From NCBI GenBank assembly GCA_008330645.1, contig VLTN01000023.1, positions 372,001 to 436,000 on the forward strand: 64,000 bases of DNA, in the 5' to 3' direction. Of the stretch, positions 54,290 through 64,000 are shown one piece after another. The notes beneath the pieces were generated by a model, which was not told the DNA's origin, ran no database searches, and saw only the letters and a program-made list of their open reading frames with translations. Both the position numbers and the translations under genes were made by a program. The stretch is from Cafeteria roenbergensis. Its lineage: Eukaryota > Sar > Bigyra > Bicosoecida > Cafeteriaceae. How positions within the stretch are numbered: position 1 is the first letter of the stretch; every line of letters starts with the position of its first letter.

Positions 54290-55104
54290 GGGAAGAGGGA
54301 GGGGGGGTCGATTGCCCCGCCCGACGGCGCCTTTGGCTGCGGCGCGGGACCCGGGGACTCGTCAAGCGGGGCGCAGGGTGCCTCTCGCTCACTCCCGAAG
54401 CTGCAGTCAGCGCGCTCTGTCGAATCCTCAATGGACACGCGCCCGTTCACCAGGTTCGCTGCGCCAACGGGAGAGCGCGCGTGCGGCATGTCACTCGGCC
54501 ACCACGCTGCGTCGTTCGGCGTCACCCCGCTGCCGAGGCCGCGGGTGGGGGGCTTGTGCCAGGCATCAGCGCGCAGTGACTCCGCGGGGGGTGACCCAGC
54601 CAGGACGCACAGGCCGCGGCTCGATGCGTGCGTGGCTATGCCGCCGCGCCACGACAGCGTCGCTTGTCACCGAGCCGCCCACAGGAGGTTGCGGTCGCGT
54701 GAGAAAGCGGAGGCCGGCGGACGTCAGAGCAGAGCAACGCCGTCGGCCGGCAGCGGCCGGCTGCCCCTTTGCGCGCGCGCCCACTCGCCGCCGACTGCAG
54801 CCGCGGCCCTTTCTGGCGCCAGGGTCCCGACGACAGCTGCCTGACCATCGCCGTGTTGGTGGTCCGTCTGGCGGCCTCGTGTTGCAAGCAGCCAGACTCT
54901 TTGTTCCAGCAGCTCCGCTAGTCTCCGCCCTGAAGGCGGAATCTCGCGGCAGGACAGGAGCCCCCGCGCTCCCCCGCAGGCCAGGCTGCGCAGGCAGTGT
55001 GGCAAGCTAGCGAAGGACAGGGAGGCAGCCCTGCTCAGAGGGCAGGCTTCCGCGAATCTCGGCCCCGAGTCTCCAGCAACGCTTGCGACGTGCGTGGCCG
55101 TGGG
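54290..55104. promoter_or_regulatory. divergent upstream region (NR2C2AP-like / MscS-like)
   Basis: 815 bp between the NR2C2AP-like start and the chosen MscS-like start. It may include coding sequence if the channel starts at the in-frame ATG at 54997. No clear promoter motif. Confidence 0.35.
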
Positions 55105-58100
55105 ATGGCCGAGGGCACGACAGCGCGAGGCTCGAGCTCGCGGGCGGCTCGGGGAATCACCCCCCGCTCCATTGTACGTGCAGCGGTTCAGGCCCGCGAC
55201 AGGCAACAGCGATTGCGATGGATCCCGAGCTGCAGGTGGTGCTGCCGCAAATGCGCCTCGTGTTCCTGCCGATGCGCACGGGTTTCGTGCACCCGTGTGA
55301 CACGCGAGCTGCGCGCAACGGAGGACGGCACCGACCCTGCTGGCGCCCCGGGTGGCAAGACGGGCGCCACCAGCGATGACGAGCAAGCCCCGAGCTCGTT
55401 CGGGTCAGGCAGCGCCTCCAGCGCGAACGGGGCCGTGACGGACGGGGACGACGACGACAGCTCCTCCTCGGGCGGCGACCACGACCCGCGAGACGACGAC
55501 GAGGGCGGCTGCTTGACCTGCTGCGGCAAGCCGTGCTGCGCCTGTTGGCCCTGCTGCGGCAGCTGCTGCGCTGGCCCCAGCGGCGGCGGCGGCGGCGGCG
55601 GCGGCGGAGGCCGCCACAGGCACGGCCGACCCACCTGCTCGGGCCGCTGCCGCCGCCGCTGCCGCCGTCTGGGAAGGACCGTGCACCGCCACAGCCGCAG
55701 CCTCTTGACTCGCGCCCTGGAACAGCTCAAGGCGGACGCCCTGTGGTTCGTCGTGGCCGCGCTCTGCGTGGCGCTGGCGGCCGCTGTAAGCTCCACCGCG
55801 TCCATCGCGGCGTCGTCGGGGGCGTCCACCGGCACTGCAGCCACGGGCGAGGCCAACGCCGCTGCCGCAGAGTACCTCAATCTCGCGTCCATCACCCTGG
55901 CCGCCGACCCGGTCTGCCGCTACGCCGCGCACCTCGCCCTCAGCATCCTCATGGCCCCCGTTCCAGACTCCCTCATCCTCGTCCGCTACTACGTGCGCTC
56001 GCTGGGAGACCCCATAGGCCACGTGCTGGCAGCGCTGGGGTTCAGCGTGGTCTTCTGGGACTGGGCCGTCCAGGATCGGCCCAACGACAGCGTGGCAGCC
56101 CTCCGCCCGCAGCTGTCCGCGCAACTGCTGCTCGCCGCGGCGCTGCTGCTGCCCGCCGCCGTCGTCATGCGGGCGCTGCAGCAGAACATATCGCTGGCCG
56201 CCTTCTCCAAGCGCGCCGCAGCGGTGCGGAAGCGGCTTCGCGCGCTGCAAGCGTTCACGCTGCTGGGCGGCCTCGCAGGCGTCGTGCGCCGCCGCATGAC
56301 CGGAAGGATCAAGAGGGCGCACAGGGCCGGCAAGCCGCTGCCGTGGGTGCCCCCCAGCGGCGCGAGGCCCTGGGGGCCCGCCGTCGACGGCCACAGGAGC
56401 GCAGCCATCTACGGGCCGGAGGACCCAGCGGCGGCGGCGGCGGCGGCGGCGGCGGGGGGGGCGGGGGCAAGGCTTGCGCCAGGAGGCACCCATATGCCCG
56501 CCACGGGGCGCGGCGGAGCGCAGCCGCTGCAGCACAGACAGTGGCACCACTCGCAGCAGCCGTACCCGCACGGCGCCGGCTCTGACCCGCACCAGCGATA
56601 CTACGAAGGGACGTTCGACGCGCCCCGCAACCAGCCGTTCGGCGACCACCTGACCCGTCACGGCGAGGGCAAGGTGTCGCCCCTGTCCGCGGGACGCTTC
56701 CCGGCCGACGACGCAGGCAGCTTCTCTGGCCACGACGCGACCTCGCAGCCCTTCGGACGCGGGGCCGCCGGCGTGTTTGGCTCGCACGCCCGGCGAGGGG
56801 GCGGCGGCGACTTTGCCGCTGGCAGGGGCGCCGTTGCGGGAGCTGCCGGCGGCGGCGCCGCCGGGGCTGGCCTGGCGTACGAACTTGGCCGCGGAGCTGC
56901 GGCTGCGCCCCACTACAGCCACCACCACCACCACCACCACCACTCGGCGGGGCTGTCGGGGAGCGCTGGCTGGGACGGCAGCGACGTCTCGCATCTTGGG
57001 GACAGACACTCGCAAGGCACCCAGCCCCACGAGGCGTGGCCCCACCGGGGCGCCGGGGACTCTCACAGGTCCTCACAGGCCACGGGCCACCCGGCCCACG
57101 GCCACGCCGTGGCCTCGGCACGCCCCGGCTCGCGCCCCGCCGCGCCCGCGGAGGGAGCCCACGCCTTTGCCTCCTCGGCGCCAGCCGCCCTCGCGCCCGC
57201 ACAGGCCTCCGCCCGGTCCACCCCGGCCACACCGGACCCCTTCGCGGCAGCGGCCGTGCCGCTCTCCATGGGCCTGGCGATGTCGCCGCTCGGCCACATG
57301 CAGCCGCCACCGGCGGCCGTGCCGGTGCCCTACGTGGTGGAGCACGCCCCCGACGGCCCGGCTGCGGCCAGGGTCCCCTTCTCTGGGCGCCCGTCGCTCA
57401 ACACCGTCGCCGGCCCCACGACCACCGGCCAGCTTCCGGCCCTCCTCAGCCCGGTGCTGGAGGCTGTGTCGGAGGAGGACCGCCTCATGACCCCGCTCCA
57501 TCGCTCGCGCGCTCCCTCCAGCGCCGCCGTCACGCCCCTCCAGGTCGGCAGAGCCGCGGCACCGTTCCGCGCCTCCCCGGGCGCGTCGCCGTTGCCCAGC
57601 CACGCCGCGGCGCTGGCGCCGCCCGTCGCCGTCCTCTCTCCGCAGGTGCTGCCCCATCCAGTGGAGATGGCGGTCAGACAGCCTGCCCCTCCTCCCATGG
57701 CGGCCCCGGGGGAGGTCGACACGGCGGCGCACAACCTCGGATACTCCCTCGCCGGCATGCCAAACATCCCCATCGGGACGGCGGCCACGCCGGTCATGCC
57801 GGATCCGCCCCTCAGCGCAGGCCAGGGCACGCCCATGACCAGCCCCGTCGCCCCCCAGCACGCTCCCGCGGTGCAGCACCCCTCTCCCAGGCGCGACCCG
57901 ACGCCTCCCGAGTCGCCTGGCGACCGGCGCCGCCGCCTGGGCGGGAGGGGCCCTGCCCCCGCCTCCCCGAGAGCCTACGGCCAGCCGCCGAAGCAAGCCA
58001 CCCCCCCGCGCAGCCACGAGGCCCGCTCCGTCGGCTCGGCGCGCGGCCGCCGCCGGTCGCACAGCGGAGGGCTGCACCACGACATGGCCGCCGCGCCCAA

Positions 58101-59104
58101 CCCCGTGCTGCTCGCTGAGGAGGGGGTGCCGCCCCCGCTCGAGGCCGTGGGCGCGCGGCTGACGGCGCCCGGGCCCTCGCTCCTGCCCCTCCCCGGCACG
58201 ATGGGCGGCACGGAGTGGAGCGGGCCGGGCCAGGCCGTGGCCGCGGGCGGGGTGGCTATCGATTTTCTCCCCCCCGGAGTGCCCGGCGACGCGCGGCCGG
58301 CGGGGCGAGACCTGGCCTTCGGCACGCGCCACCGCGCAGACCACCCGGACGCAAGGGCCGGAGCTGGGGCCACAAATGGGAGCGGCAGTGCTGCCAGCGC
58401 GGAGCGGGCGCCAAGCAAGCAGTCCGCTGGCAGCGGGCATGCCGCCGGCGCGACGCCGGCCGGCCGCAACCACCGGCGCGGCGCGTCGGACCCGAGCGGC
58501 GTGCTGCTTGATTTCTCCCCGACGACTGCAGCCATGGCTGTCGTCGGGTCTGGGCCCGGCCTGGCTCCAGCAGGGGCAGGGGCCCCCGCTGGGCCCGCCA
58601 GCGACGGCGCGCCAGGCGACGGGCTGGCCTCACCGAGGATCGACTGGCGGCTGCAGTGGGCAGCCGCGTCCAAGGCTCGGCGCGCCTCGATGGCCGGGGC
58701 AGATGCCACGCGGGCGGGCAGCGAGGGCGACGCGGAGGCGCTGACGTCGGCTGACGACGCCGCCTCGTCGTTGCCCGCCAGGCGGCCGGGCGGCTCCGGC
58801 CTTCGCTCGGCGCTGCGGCGCGGGCCTCGGTCCGAGTACGGTGGCTTCGGCCGGGGCGCTGGCCCCGCAGTGACTATGCCCAGCAGCAGCAGCAGCGTCG
58901 GGGCCTTCATGCCCGAGGCTGTCCGCCGCTCGCTGGCGAGCGGGGCGCCGGCCCCGCCCATGCGCCGGACCAACCCCGCAATCCTTCGCGCCAGGGCCAC
59001 GTGGCGCGAGATCGCGGACGGCATGAACAAGGGTGACGGCGAAGGGACCCACCACCGGCGAGGCTCCGCGCGCTCGCGCTCGTCAGGCCGCGCCGCTGGC
59101 ATGC

Positions 59105-59138
<34 letters not shown>

Positions 59139-62115
59139 GGCTGGGGGCGGCTCTGCCGGAAAATCGGGCCACAGCCGGGGCATGGCCAAGGGCGGCAGCG
59201 CCGGCGATCTCCGCGCTCTGGCTGAGGCCTCCTCTGCTCCCGGGAGGCCGGAGTCTGTTGTTGGGTCGGCCCCGGCCCCTGCGTCGCACGGCCGCTCCGG
59301 CGGGATCGTGCACATCCGGTCTCGAAGGCAGCTGCTGCAGCAGCAGCAGCAGGGCCTCGGAGCGGCGCACCCGTCGAGCGCCGACTTTCAGGCCCAGCAG
59401 CGGCAGCTCCAGCAGCGCCAGGCGCACCAGCGACAGGTCGACTACATGCGCCAGTACGGCGGCACGGGGCCCTCCGAGCCCGGGCCGGTGCGTGGTGCTC
59501 ACCATCACGGCAGGCACAGCAGCGGCCGGGGGTCGGGGCCGGACCACGAAGCCGCCAACGCGGTCACGTTCGCCGGAGTTGACGGTGGCGCTCGGTGGCC
59601 GGGGGCCGCAACGAGCGGGGCGGGGACGTCGAGCCTCGGCGCGTGGCCTTCCCACCCAAGCGGGGGGCACGGTGGCCACGGGGGGCCGCACCCGCACGGA
59701 CCCAGCTCCGTGGTCGCCAGGACGACGCCGCGCGCCCCCCGGTGGCTTGTGGCCCCGCGTCTCGACGACGTGTGGGTGCTTCCGGAGGAGGCTGAGGTGC
59801 TGTCCCTCGTCAGCGCCGTGCTTGACGACGACAACCGCGGGGACAACGCCCTCCCGCTGTCCTCCCGGCACGGCGGCCCTGGCTCCATCTCCGCGCTCGG
59901 GAGCGACAGCGCCAGGGGTAAGGGCAAGATTCTGAGCGGGGACTCCGTCGCTGGCTCCCTCACCTCCGGCATCACAAAGGGCCTGGTCGGGCAGGCGCAG
60001 CGCTTTGCCCTCTACGTCCTCCCGCAGGCTTCCCACCGCAAGCGGTACGGCCTCCCCCCCAAGCCTGCTGCTTCTGGCGCAGGCCCGGCCCCGCAGCCCA
60101 AAACCCCGGCCTCCGCCGCCGCGGCGACGCCCGACCCGCAGCTCAAGTCAGCGCCTCCCACAAGCACGGGGCTAGACTCTGGCGCCAAGGCGAGCGCCAG
60201 CGGCGACGCCGGTGACGCCGACGACGACTCCAGCACGGACAACAGCAACGGAAGCGACAGCGTCGCCGGGAGCGAGGGGGGCGACGAAGTGGCCCCGGAA
60301 GAGGAGGACCCGTCGCGCCTGCCCGCCAGGAAGCGCGTTTTCGTCGGGACGGACAGACACCCGCTGCCCTTCCTCGCCTCGGTGGGGTCGACAGGCGTGG
60401 CTCGGCGCCTGGCCATGGAGGCCTTCGACCGCCTCGACTGGCAGCGGCACGGCGTGGTGTCGTACGACTCCCTCACGTCGGAGCTGCACCTCGACGAGGA
60501 CGTTGCGGAGAAACTCTTCGAGCGCCTCGAGTTCTCGGTGACAAAATCGCTCACCCGCCGGGAGCTGGCTCTCCTCGTCTCGCAGGTGCTCCGAGACTGG
60601 ACAAACTTGGGCAAGACTCTGGAGAACTACTCATCCGTGACGCAGGCACTGCGCATCGCCGTCTACAGCGTGTGGGGCGTGGCCGTGGCGATGAGCGCCC
60701 TCCTGATTTTCAACCTGTCCATTCTGGAGATCATTGTGCCCATCTCAACCGTGGTGGTGGCGCTCTCGTTTGCGTTGGGTGAGCCGACGAGGCAGCTGGT
60801 GCTCAGCGTGCTGCTTCTGGCTGTGTACCAGCCGTTTGAAATCGGGGACCGCGTCTACATCCAGGGGGAGTCCCAGTACGTTCACCGCATCACGCTCCTT
60901 GGCACGTGGTTCAGGACATTCCACAACAAGCTCAAGTGGATCGTGAGAGCGGCAAGTTGACTGCGCGCGCGACGGGTCGATCCATCGATCGTCTGAGCGC
61001 GCCGTGCGGCGCTGCGCGCGACTGCCCAAGCGCGCGAACGCCCCTCGTCGTTTCCGATGAGTTTCCGCGCTCGCTTTCCTCCCCCCCCCCTCCCACTTTC
61101 CCGCTTCTGCTCGCCCCGTCCCTCGCTTGTCGCAGCCAAACCACTTGCTCGCAAACCTGGTCATCGAGAACCACCGGCGATCCAAGGACGCCGTTGTGGA
61201 GCTTCACTTCCCCGTGGGCTACCGCACCACGGCGGAGCAGATCGACAAGCTCACCACGGCGCTCACCCATTGGATCCGCGCGCACCCGGCGCAGTGGCGG
61301 CCCGAGACTGTGGAGGTGAGAGGCTCGAATCCGCGCGGCGCCCCTGCCCGGTGTGCCCCGATTCCTCGTGCAACCGCGCGGCACCGCGCATCCGCGCGCT
61401 GCTGCGACGTCTGAAGCACGCGCACGCTTCCGGTGAGCGACTGCTGCGGATGTCGCCATTCCGTTTCCTTGCCTTTTCGCCCTCATCGCAGCTCTACGTC
61501 TACACGGCGTCGCCAGGCAGCGCCGAGATGAAGATTGCAGTGTGGCTGCAGCACCGACTCGCGTGGCAGGACGGCCTGAGCGTGTACTCGGACATCGGCA
61601 AGGTGAACGTGTTCATGATGCAGGCCATGGTGCGGCTGGGCATCGAGTTTATCAAGCCCGTGCAGCCGGTCACGATGGCCCCCCCAGCGGTCCTTGCGCC
61701 GTCCATGCGGGCAACGGCGGGAACTACTCCGGACTTCGAGCGAATGTGGCACAACGGGGCGCCGGCCTCGGGCATGGGCTCGAGTGCAGGCATGCCGCCG
61801 CCAGCTGGGGGCGCCGCGCAAGCGCCCTCGCAGCCGCAGGGAATCGGCCCGTCAGGGCGCCCCACCGGCGTCGACCAGGCCGCCGCTGAGTGGGTGCCGC
61901 TGCCGTATGACGAGTGCCTGATGCGCACGGACCCGGGGCGCGAGGCGTCCATCCAGCGATTCGACGCCAAGCGCTTCGGCTCCGACTTTGTGGACATCCG
62001 CACCGGACCGGTGGCCTCTACGTGGACCTGGCGGCTGAACTACGCGGACAGGGCTCGCCAGGCGCTCCGAAAGCGGTATGCGGAGGGCGTCGGCCACGGC
62101 GAAATTGTGGCATGA
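55105..62115 (+). CDS. giant MscS-like mechanosensitive channel with EF-hand-like region
   Basis: Three exons, about 55105-60942, 61136-61315 and 61492-62115 (introns 193 and 176 bp, both phase 0), give about 2213 residues. Near the N-terminus are a Cys-rich cluster (GGCLTCCGKPCCACWPCCGS) and four hydrophobic segments (for example ALWFVVAALCVALAAAV, AQLLLAAALLLPAAVVM). About 1350 disordered residues follow, rich in Pro, Gly, Ala, His and Gln. An EF-hand-like helix pair (FDRLDWQRHGVVSYDSLTSE) precedes two more membrane helices and the MscS pore signature (VPISTVVVALSFALGEPTRQ), then FEIGDRVYI and the spliced KLKWIPNHLLANLVIENHRR typical of the MscS beta domain. The layout matches plant MSL10 and fungal Msy channels, which open under membrane tension. 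The start is uncertain: ATGs at 54997 and 55105 share the frame, and MDPELQVVLP at 55218 in another frame could be a first exon. Confidence 0.85.
56915..56945 (+). repeat. CAC repeat encoding poly-His
   Basis: CAC-codon run giving eight consecutive His within the disordered loop of the MscS-like protein; poly-Gly runs from GGC repeats occur in the same loop at about 55577-55612 and 59106-59150. Confidence 0.8.
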
Positions 62116-62386
62116 GTGCTGGTCTTGGTTGAGTCAAGGCCGCTTCAGCATTGGAAACTCGAAAGAGCACCACGCACGAGCAGGCGCAACGCGCGTGCGG
62201 CAGCGCCATTCAGGTCATTCGGGGTGCCTTGCACAGAGGCGGCCCCTGCGGCCGCGCGTGACCGGCGCTTGATGCGCAGCAGCGCGCGGCGCCGGCAGAG
62301 GCTGCGTGGTTGGGCAGCGCAGCAGCCGAGAGTCTTCGCGGCCGGCGGCACTTGCTTCCGCGAGGGAGACAGGCCGGGAGGCTGCC

Positions 62387-63724
62387 ATGGACGAGATGTG
62401 GCTGGTAGTGCTTGCAGTCTGCGTCGCGGGGCTCGTGAGTGCACCGGCGCCGGCCTGTCGCCTCGCGCAGCCTTGCCTCGAAAACGCTGCCCAACGCTTG
62501 CGCCTGCTACGTTCCCACGTGTCGCCCCACCGCGCAGGGTGCCGTGGCCGCGTGGGTCAGCACGCCCATCATGTCGGCGTCTGCATCGCTGGCGATGGTG
62601 GACGATGCGACGGAGGGCGTGTCCCCGCACGACGAGGCTGGGTGAGCGCCGTGCGTCCTGGCCGCCCTGCGGCGGCTGCAGCTGGTGTTGCGCGCTGGCC
62701 GCATGCGCCATTTTTGGTCCCGCCTAGCGAGCGCGCGGCCAGCCACTTGGGCCCTGCGTGGGGGGGCGTGCCCTCGACTTGGCGTGCGTGCTTCCCGTGG
62801 CCGCCCCGCGTCCGCAGGGTGAAGGAGCTGCGCGCCGGAATTGTGGACAAGGCGAAAACCACCGCGTTTCCGAGCCTGATGCACGACGAGGCGACGGTGG
62901 ACCTCACCCTTGTCGTTCCGGCCTACAAGGAGGAGACGCGCTTGCCCAAGATGATGGAAGAGACCTTGCCGGCGCTTCGCCAGCTGGAGCGCGAGGATGG
63001 CGTGCAATGGGAGATCTTGATCGTGGACGACGGCTCCTCCGACCGCACCAGCGAGGTTGCGGCCAGGCTAGTGGCCGAGCACCGCTCCGGGGATAACCTC
63101 CCCGTGCGACTGTGCCGCCTCAAGCAGAACCGCGGCAAGGGCGGCGCGGTGCGCATGGGAATGATGCGCAGCCGCGGCCGCTTCCTGCTCATGATCGACG
63201 CCGACGGCGCGACTGCCGCGCCCGAGATCATTCGCATCTACCGCAGCGGCAAGAAGCTCGTGGACGACAAGGGCCACGCCATGGTTGTGGGCAGCCGCGC
63301 CGACGCAGAGGACGGGACCGGGTCCAAGGCCAAGCGCCACGGCCTGCGCGCGCTGACGCAGTGGGGCATGCGAATGGCCGTGCGCGTCATCGGCGGCGTC
63401 TACGGCATCAGGGACACGCAGTGCGGCTTCAAGCTCTTCGCCCGCAACACAGCCCGCGTGGTGTTTCCCCCGCTGCACATCGAGCGCTGGGCGTTCGACG
63501 TCGAGGTGCTGTACCTTGCCACGCTGCAACCCGGCGGCGTCCCCACGCTGGAGCTGCCCGTCGAGTGGAACGAAATCGAGGGCAGCCACCTCGAGGTCGT
63601 GTCCGCCTCGCTGCAGATGATCCGCGACATGCTGGCCACCCGGCTTTGCTACACGCTGGGCATTTGGTCCAAAGCCGACGGCGCGCGTCGCTCTGGCTCC
63701 TGCGGAACCTCCAGCTCCGTGTGA
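62387..63724 (+). CDS. ALG5: dolichyl-phosphate beta-glucosyltransferase
   Basis: Three exons, 62387-62434, 62538-62641 and 62818-63724, with introns of 103 and 176 bp, in phase, give 352 residues. Exon 1 is a short hydrophobic anchor (MDEMWLVVLAVCVAGL), matching the N-terminal ER membrane helix of ALG5. The GT2 catalytic domain has LTLVVPAYKEETRLP, WEILIVDDGSSDRTSEVA, QNRGKGGAVRMGMM, the metal-binding DAD in LLMIDADGAT, and DTQCGFKLFAR, all conserved in ALG5. It makes dolichyl-phosphate-glucose on the cytosolic face of the ER, the glucose donor for the last three additions to the N-glycan precursor. The related DPM1 is shorter and lacks the DTQCGFKLF context, so ALG5 is preferred. Confidence 0.95.
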   Translation: MDEMWLVVLAVCVAGLVSAPAPACRLAQPCLENAAQRLRLLRSHVSPHRAGCRGRVGQHAHHVGVCIAGDGGRCDGGRVPARRGWVSAVRPGRPAAAAAGVARWPHAPFLVPPSERAASHLGPAWGGVPSTWRACFPWPPRVRRVKELRAGIVDKAKTTAFPSLMHDEATVDLTLVVPAYKEETRLPKMMEETLPALRQLEREDGVQWEILIVDDGSSDRTSEVAARLVAEHRSGDNLPVRLCRLKQNRGKGGAVRMGMMRSRGRFLLMIDADGATAAPEIIRIYRSGKKLVDDKGHAMVVGSRADAEDGTGSKAKRHGLRALTQWGMRMAVRVIGGVYGIRDTQCGFKLFARNTARVVFPPLHIERWAFDVEVLYLATLQPGGVPTLELPVEWNEIEGSHLEVVSASLQMIRDMLATRLCYTLGIWSKADGARRSGSCGTSSSV

Positions 63725-63948
63725 CCCAGGCATGCCCCGCGCGTTGCGAAAGCCCCTCGGCCGGTGTCCGTGTGCGTGCGGCTGGAGGTGGTGCCCCAAT
63801 CGTTGCCAGACTTTGGCTGCGGCCAGCGCGCTGCGCGGAGTGGCCACTTGCCCGCGCTCTGCCGCGGCGGCGAACGCTCCACACACGCTGCGGACCCCTC
63901 GCGGCTGGCACCGCGTCTCCAGCCAGCGCGCGCGCACGCGCTGCCGGA

Positions 63949-64000
63949 ATGGCAGACCTCTCGATCAGCGTGGACAACCCGATCCACTCCTCCCCGCTCG
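63949..64000 (+). CDS. possible start of a further plus-strand gene (cut by window end)
   Basis: An ATG at 63949 opens a frame reading MADLSISVDNPIHSSPL to the window edge. Composition is more protein-like than the surrounding frames, and it lies 224 bp after the ALG5 stop, a normal spacing here. Only 17 residues are visible, so this is tentative. Confidence 0.3.
   Translation, partial: MADLSISVDNPIHSSPL

Noticed and set aside
55405-57066. 553-codon minus-strand frame opposite the MscS-like gene
   Set aside because: Arg/Gly/Val low complexity; no support compared with the membrane helices on the plus strand.
1-64000. transposons, retroelements or virus-derived genes
   Set aside because: No reverse transcriptase, integrase, transposase, capsid or terminal-repeat signature was recognised anywhere in the window.

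Overview
This is a stretch of nuclear DNA from a microbial eukaryote, very GC-rich and gene-dense. The clearest signs are spliceosomal introns, an Aurora-type kinase, RFC1, a UBE2E-like E2, a HECT E3 ligase, ALG5 and EF-hand and MyTH4-FERM proteins. Introns are short (about 103-368 bp). Most begin GTGAG and most end in CGCAG or GCAG, and intergenic gaps are mostly 150-800 bp. The FAD2-type desaturase, the tenascin/EGF-type secreted protein and the Ala/Glu/Gly low-complexity insertions fit a single-celled alga or stramenopile/haptophyte-like protist, but the species cannot be fixed from this window. Because of the base composition, long open frames lie opposite and across nearly every gene; those are treated as shadows.

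Layout, left to right. <1-629 (-) start of an unknown disordered protein; 1391-1705 (-) small unknown protein; 2011-4170 (+) Aurora-like kinase; 4480-8571 (-) RAD16-type Snf2/RING repair factor; 8887-15053 (-) very large secreted Ala/Glu repeat protein; 15425-16694 (+) UBE2E-like E2 in four exons; 17103-19227 (-) secreted dcd1/C45-type amidohydrolase in five exons; 19382-21188 (+) FAD2-like desaturase in four exons; a gap of about 1.5 kb; 22677-26693 (+) GTPBP1/2-like GTPase; 27138-28130 (-) secreted coiled-coil protein; 28519-30708 (-) a Tpt1/KptA-ERI1 fusion; 30957-32132 (-) EF-hand protein with a 19-nt microexon; 32535-35315 (+) WW-MyTH4-FERM protein; 35469-38263 (-) HECT E3; 38662-42602 (+) RFC1; 42987-44270 (-) EGF-like secreted protein; 44558-45779 (-) and 45950-50140 (+) two unrecognised genes head to head; 50460-53521 (+) thioredoxin-PUB-UIM protein; 53675-54289 (-) NR2C2AP-like protein; about 55105-62115 (+) giant MscS-type channel; 62387-63724 (+) ALG5; 63949->64000 (+) a possible further gene start.

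The genes do not form one pathway. Themes that recur are genome maintenance and division (Aurora, RAD16, RFC1), ubiquitin (E2, HECT E3, RING of RAD16, PUB-UIM protein), secretory and lipid functions (desaturase, dcd1-like hydrolase, ALG5, three unfamiliar secreted proteins) and RNA processing (Tpt1-ERI1). Gene pairs are often divergent over 150-400 bp, so shared promoters are likely.

The most notable observation is the single gene joining an intact tRNA 2'-phosphotransferase domain to an intact ERI1-like DEDDh exonuclease domain. Exon models were worked out by hand from GT/AG sites, frame continuity and family conservation; all are in phase, but none has been checked against transcripts. No tRNA, rRNA, CRISPR array, transposon or virus-derived element was recognised.
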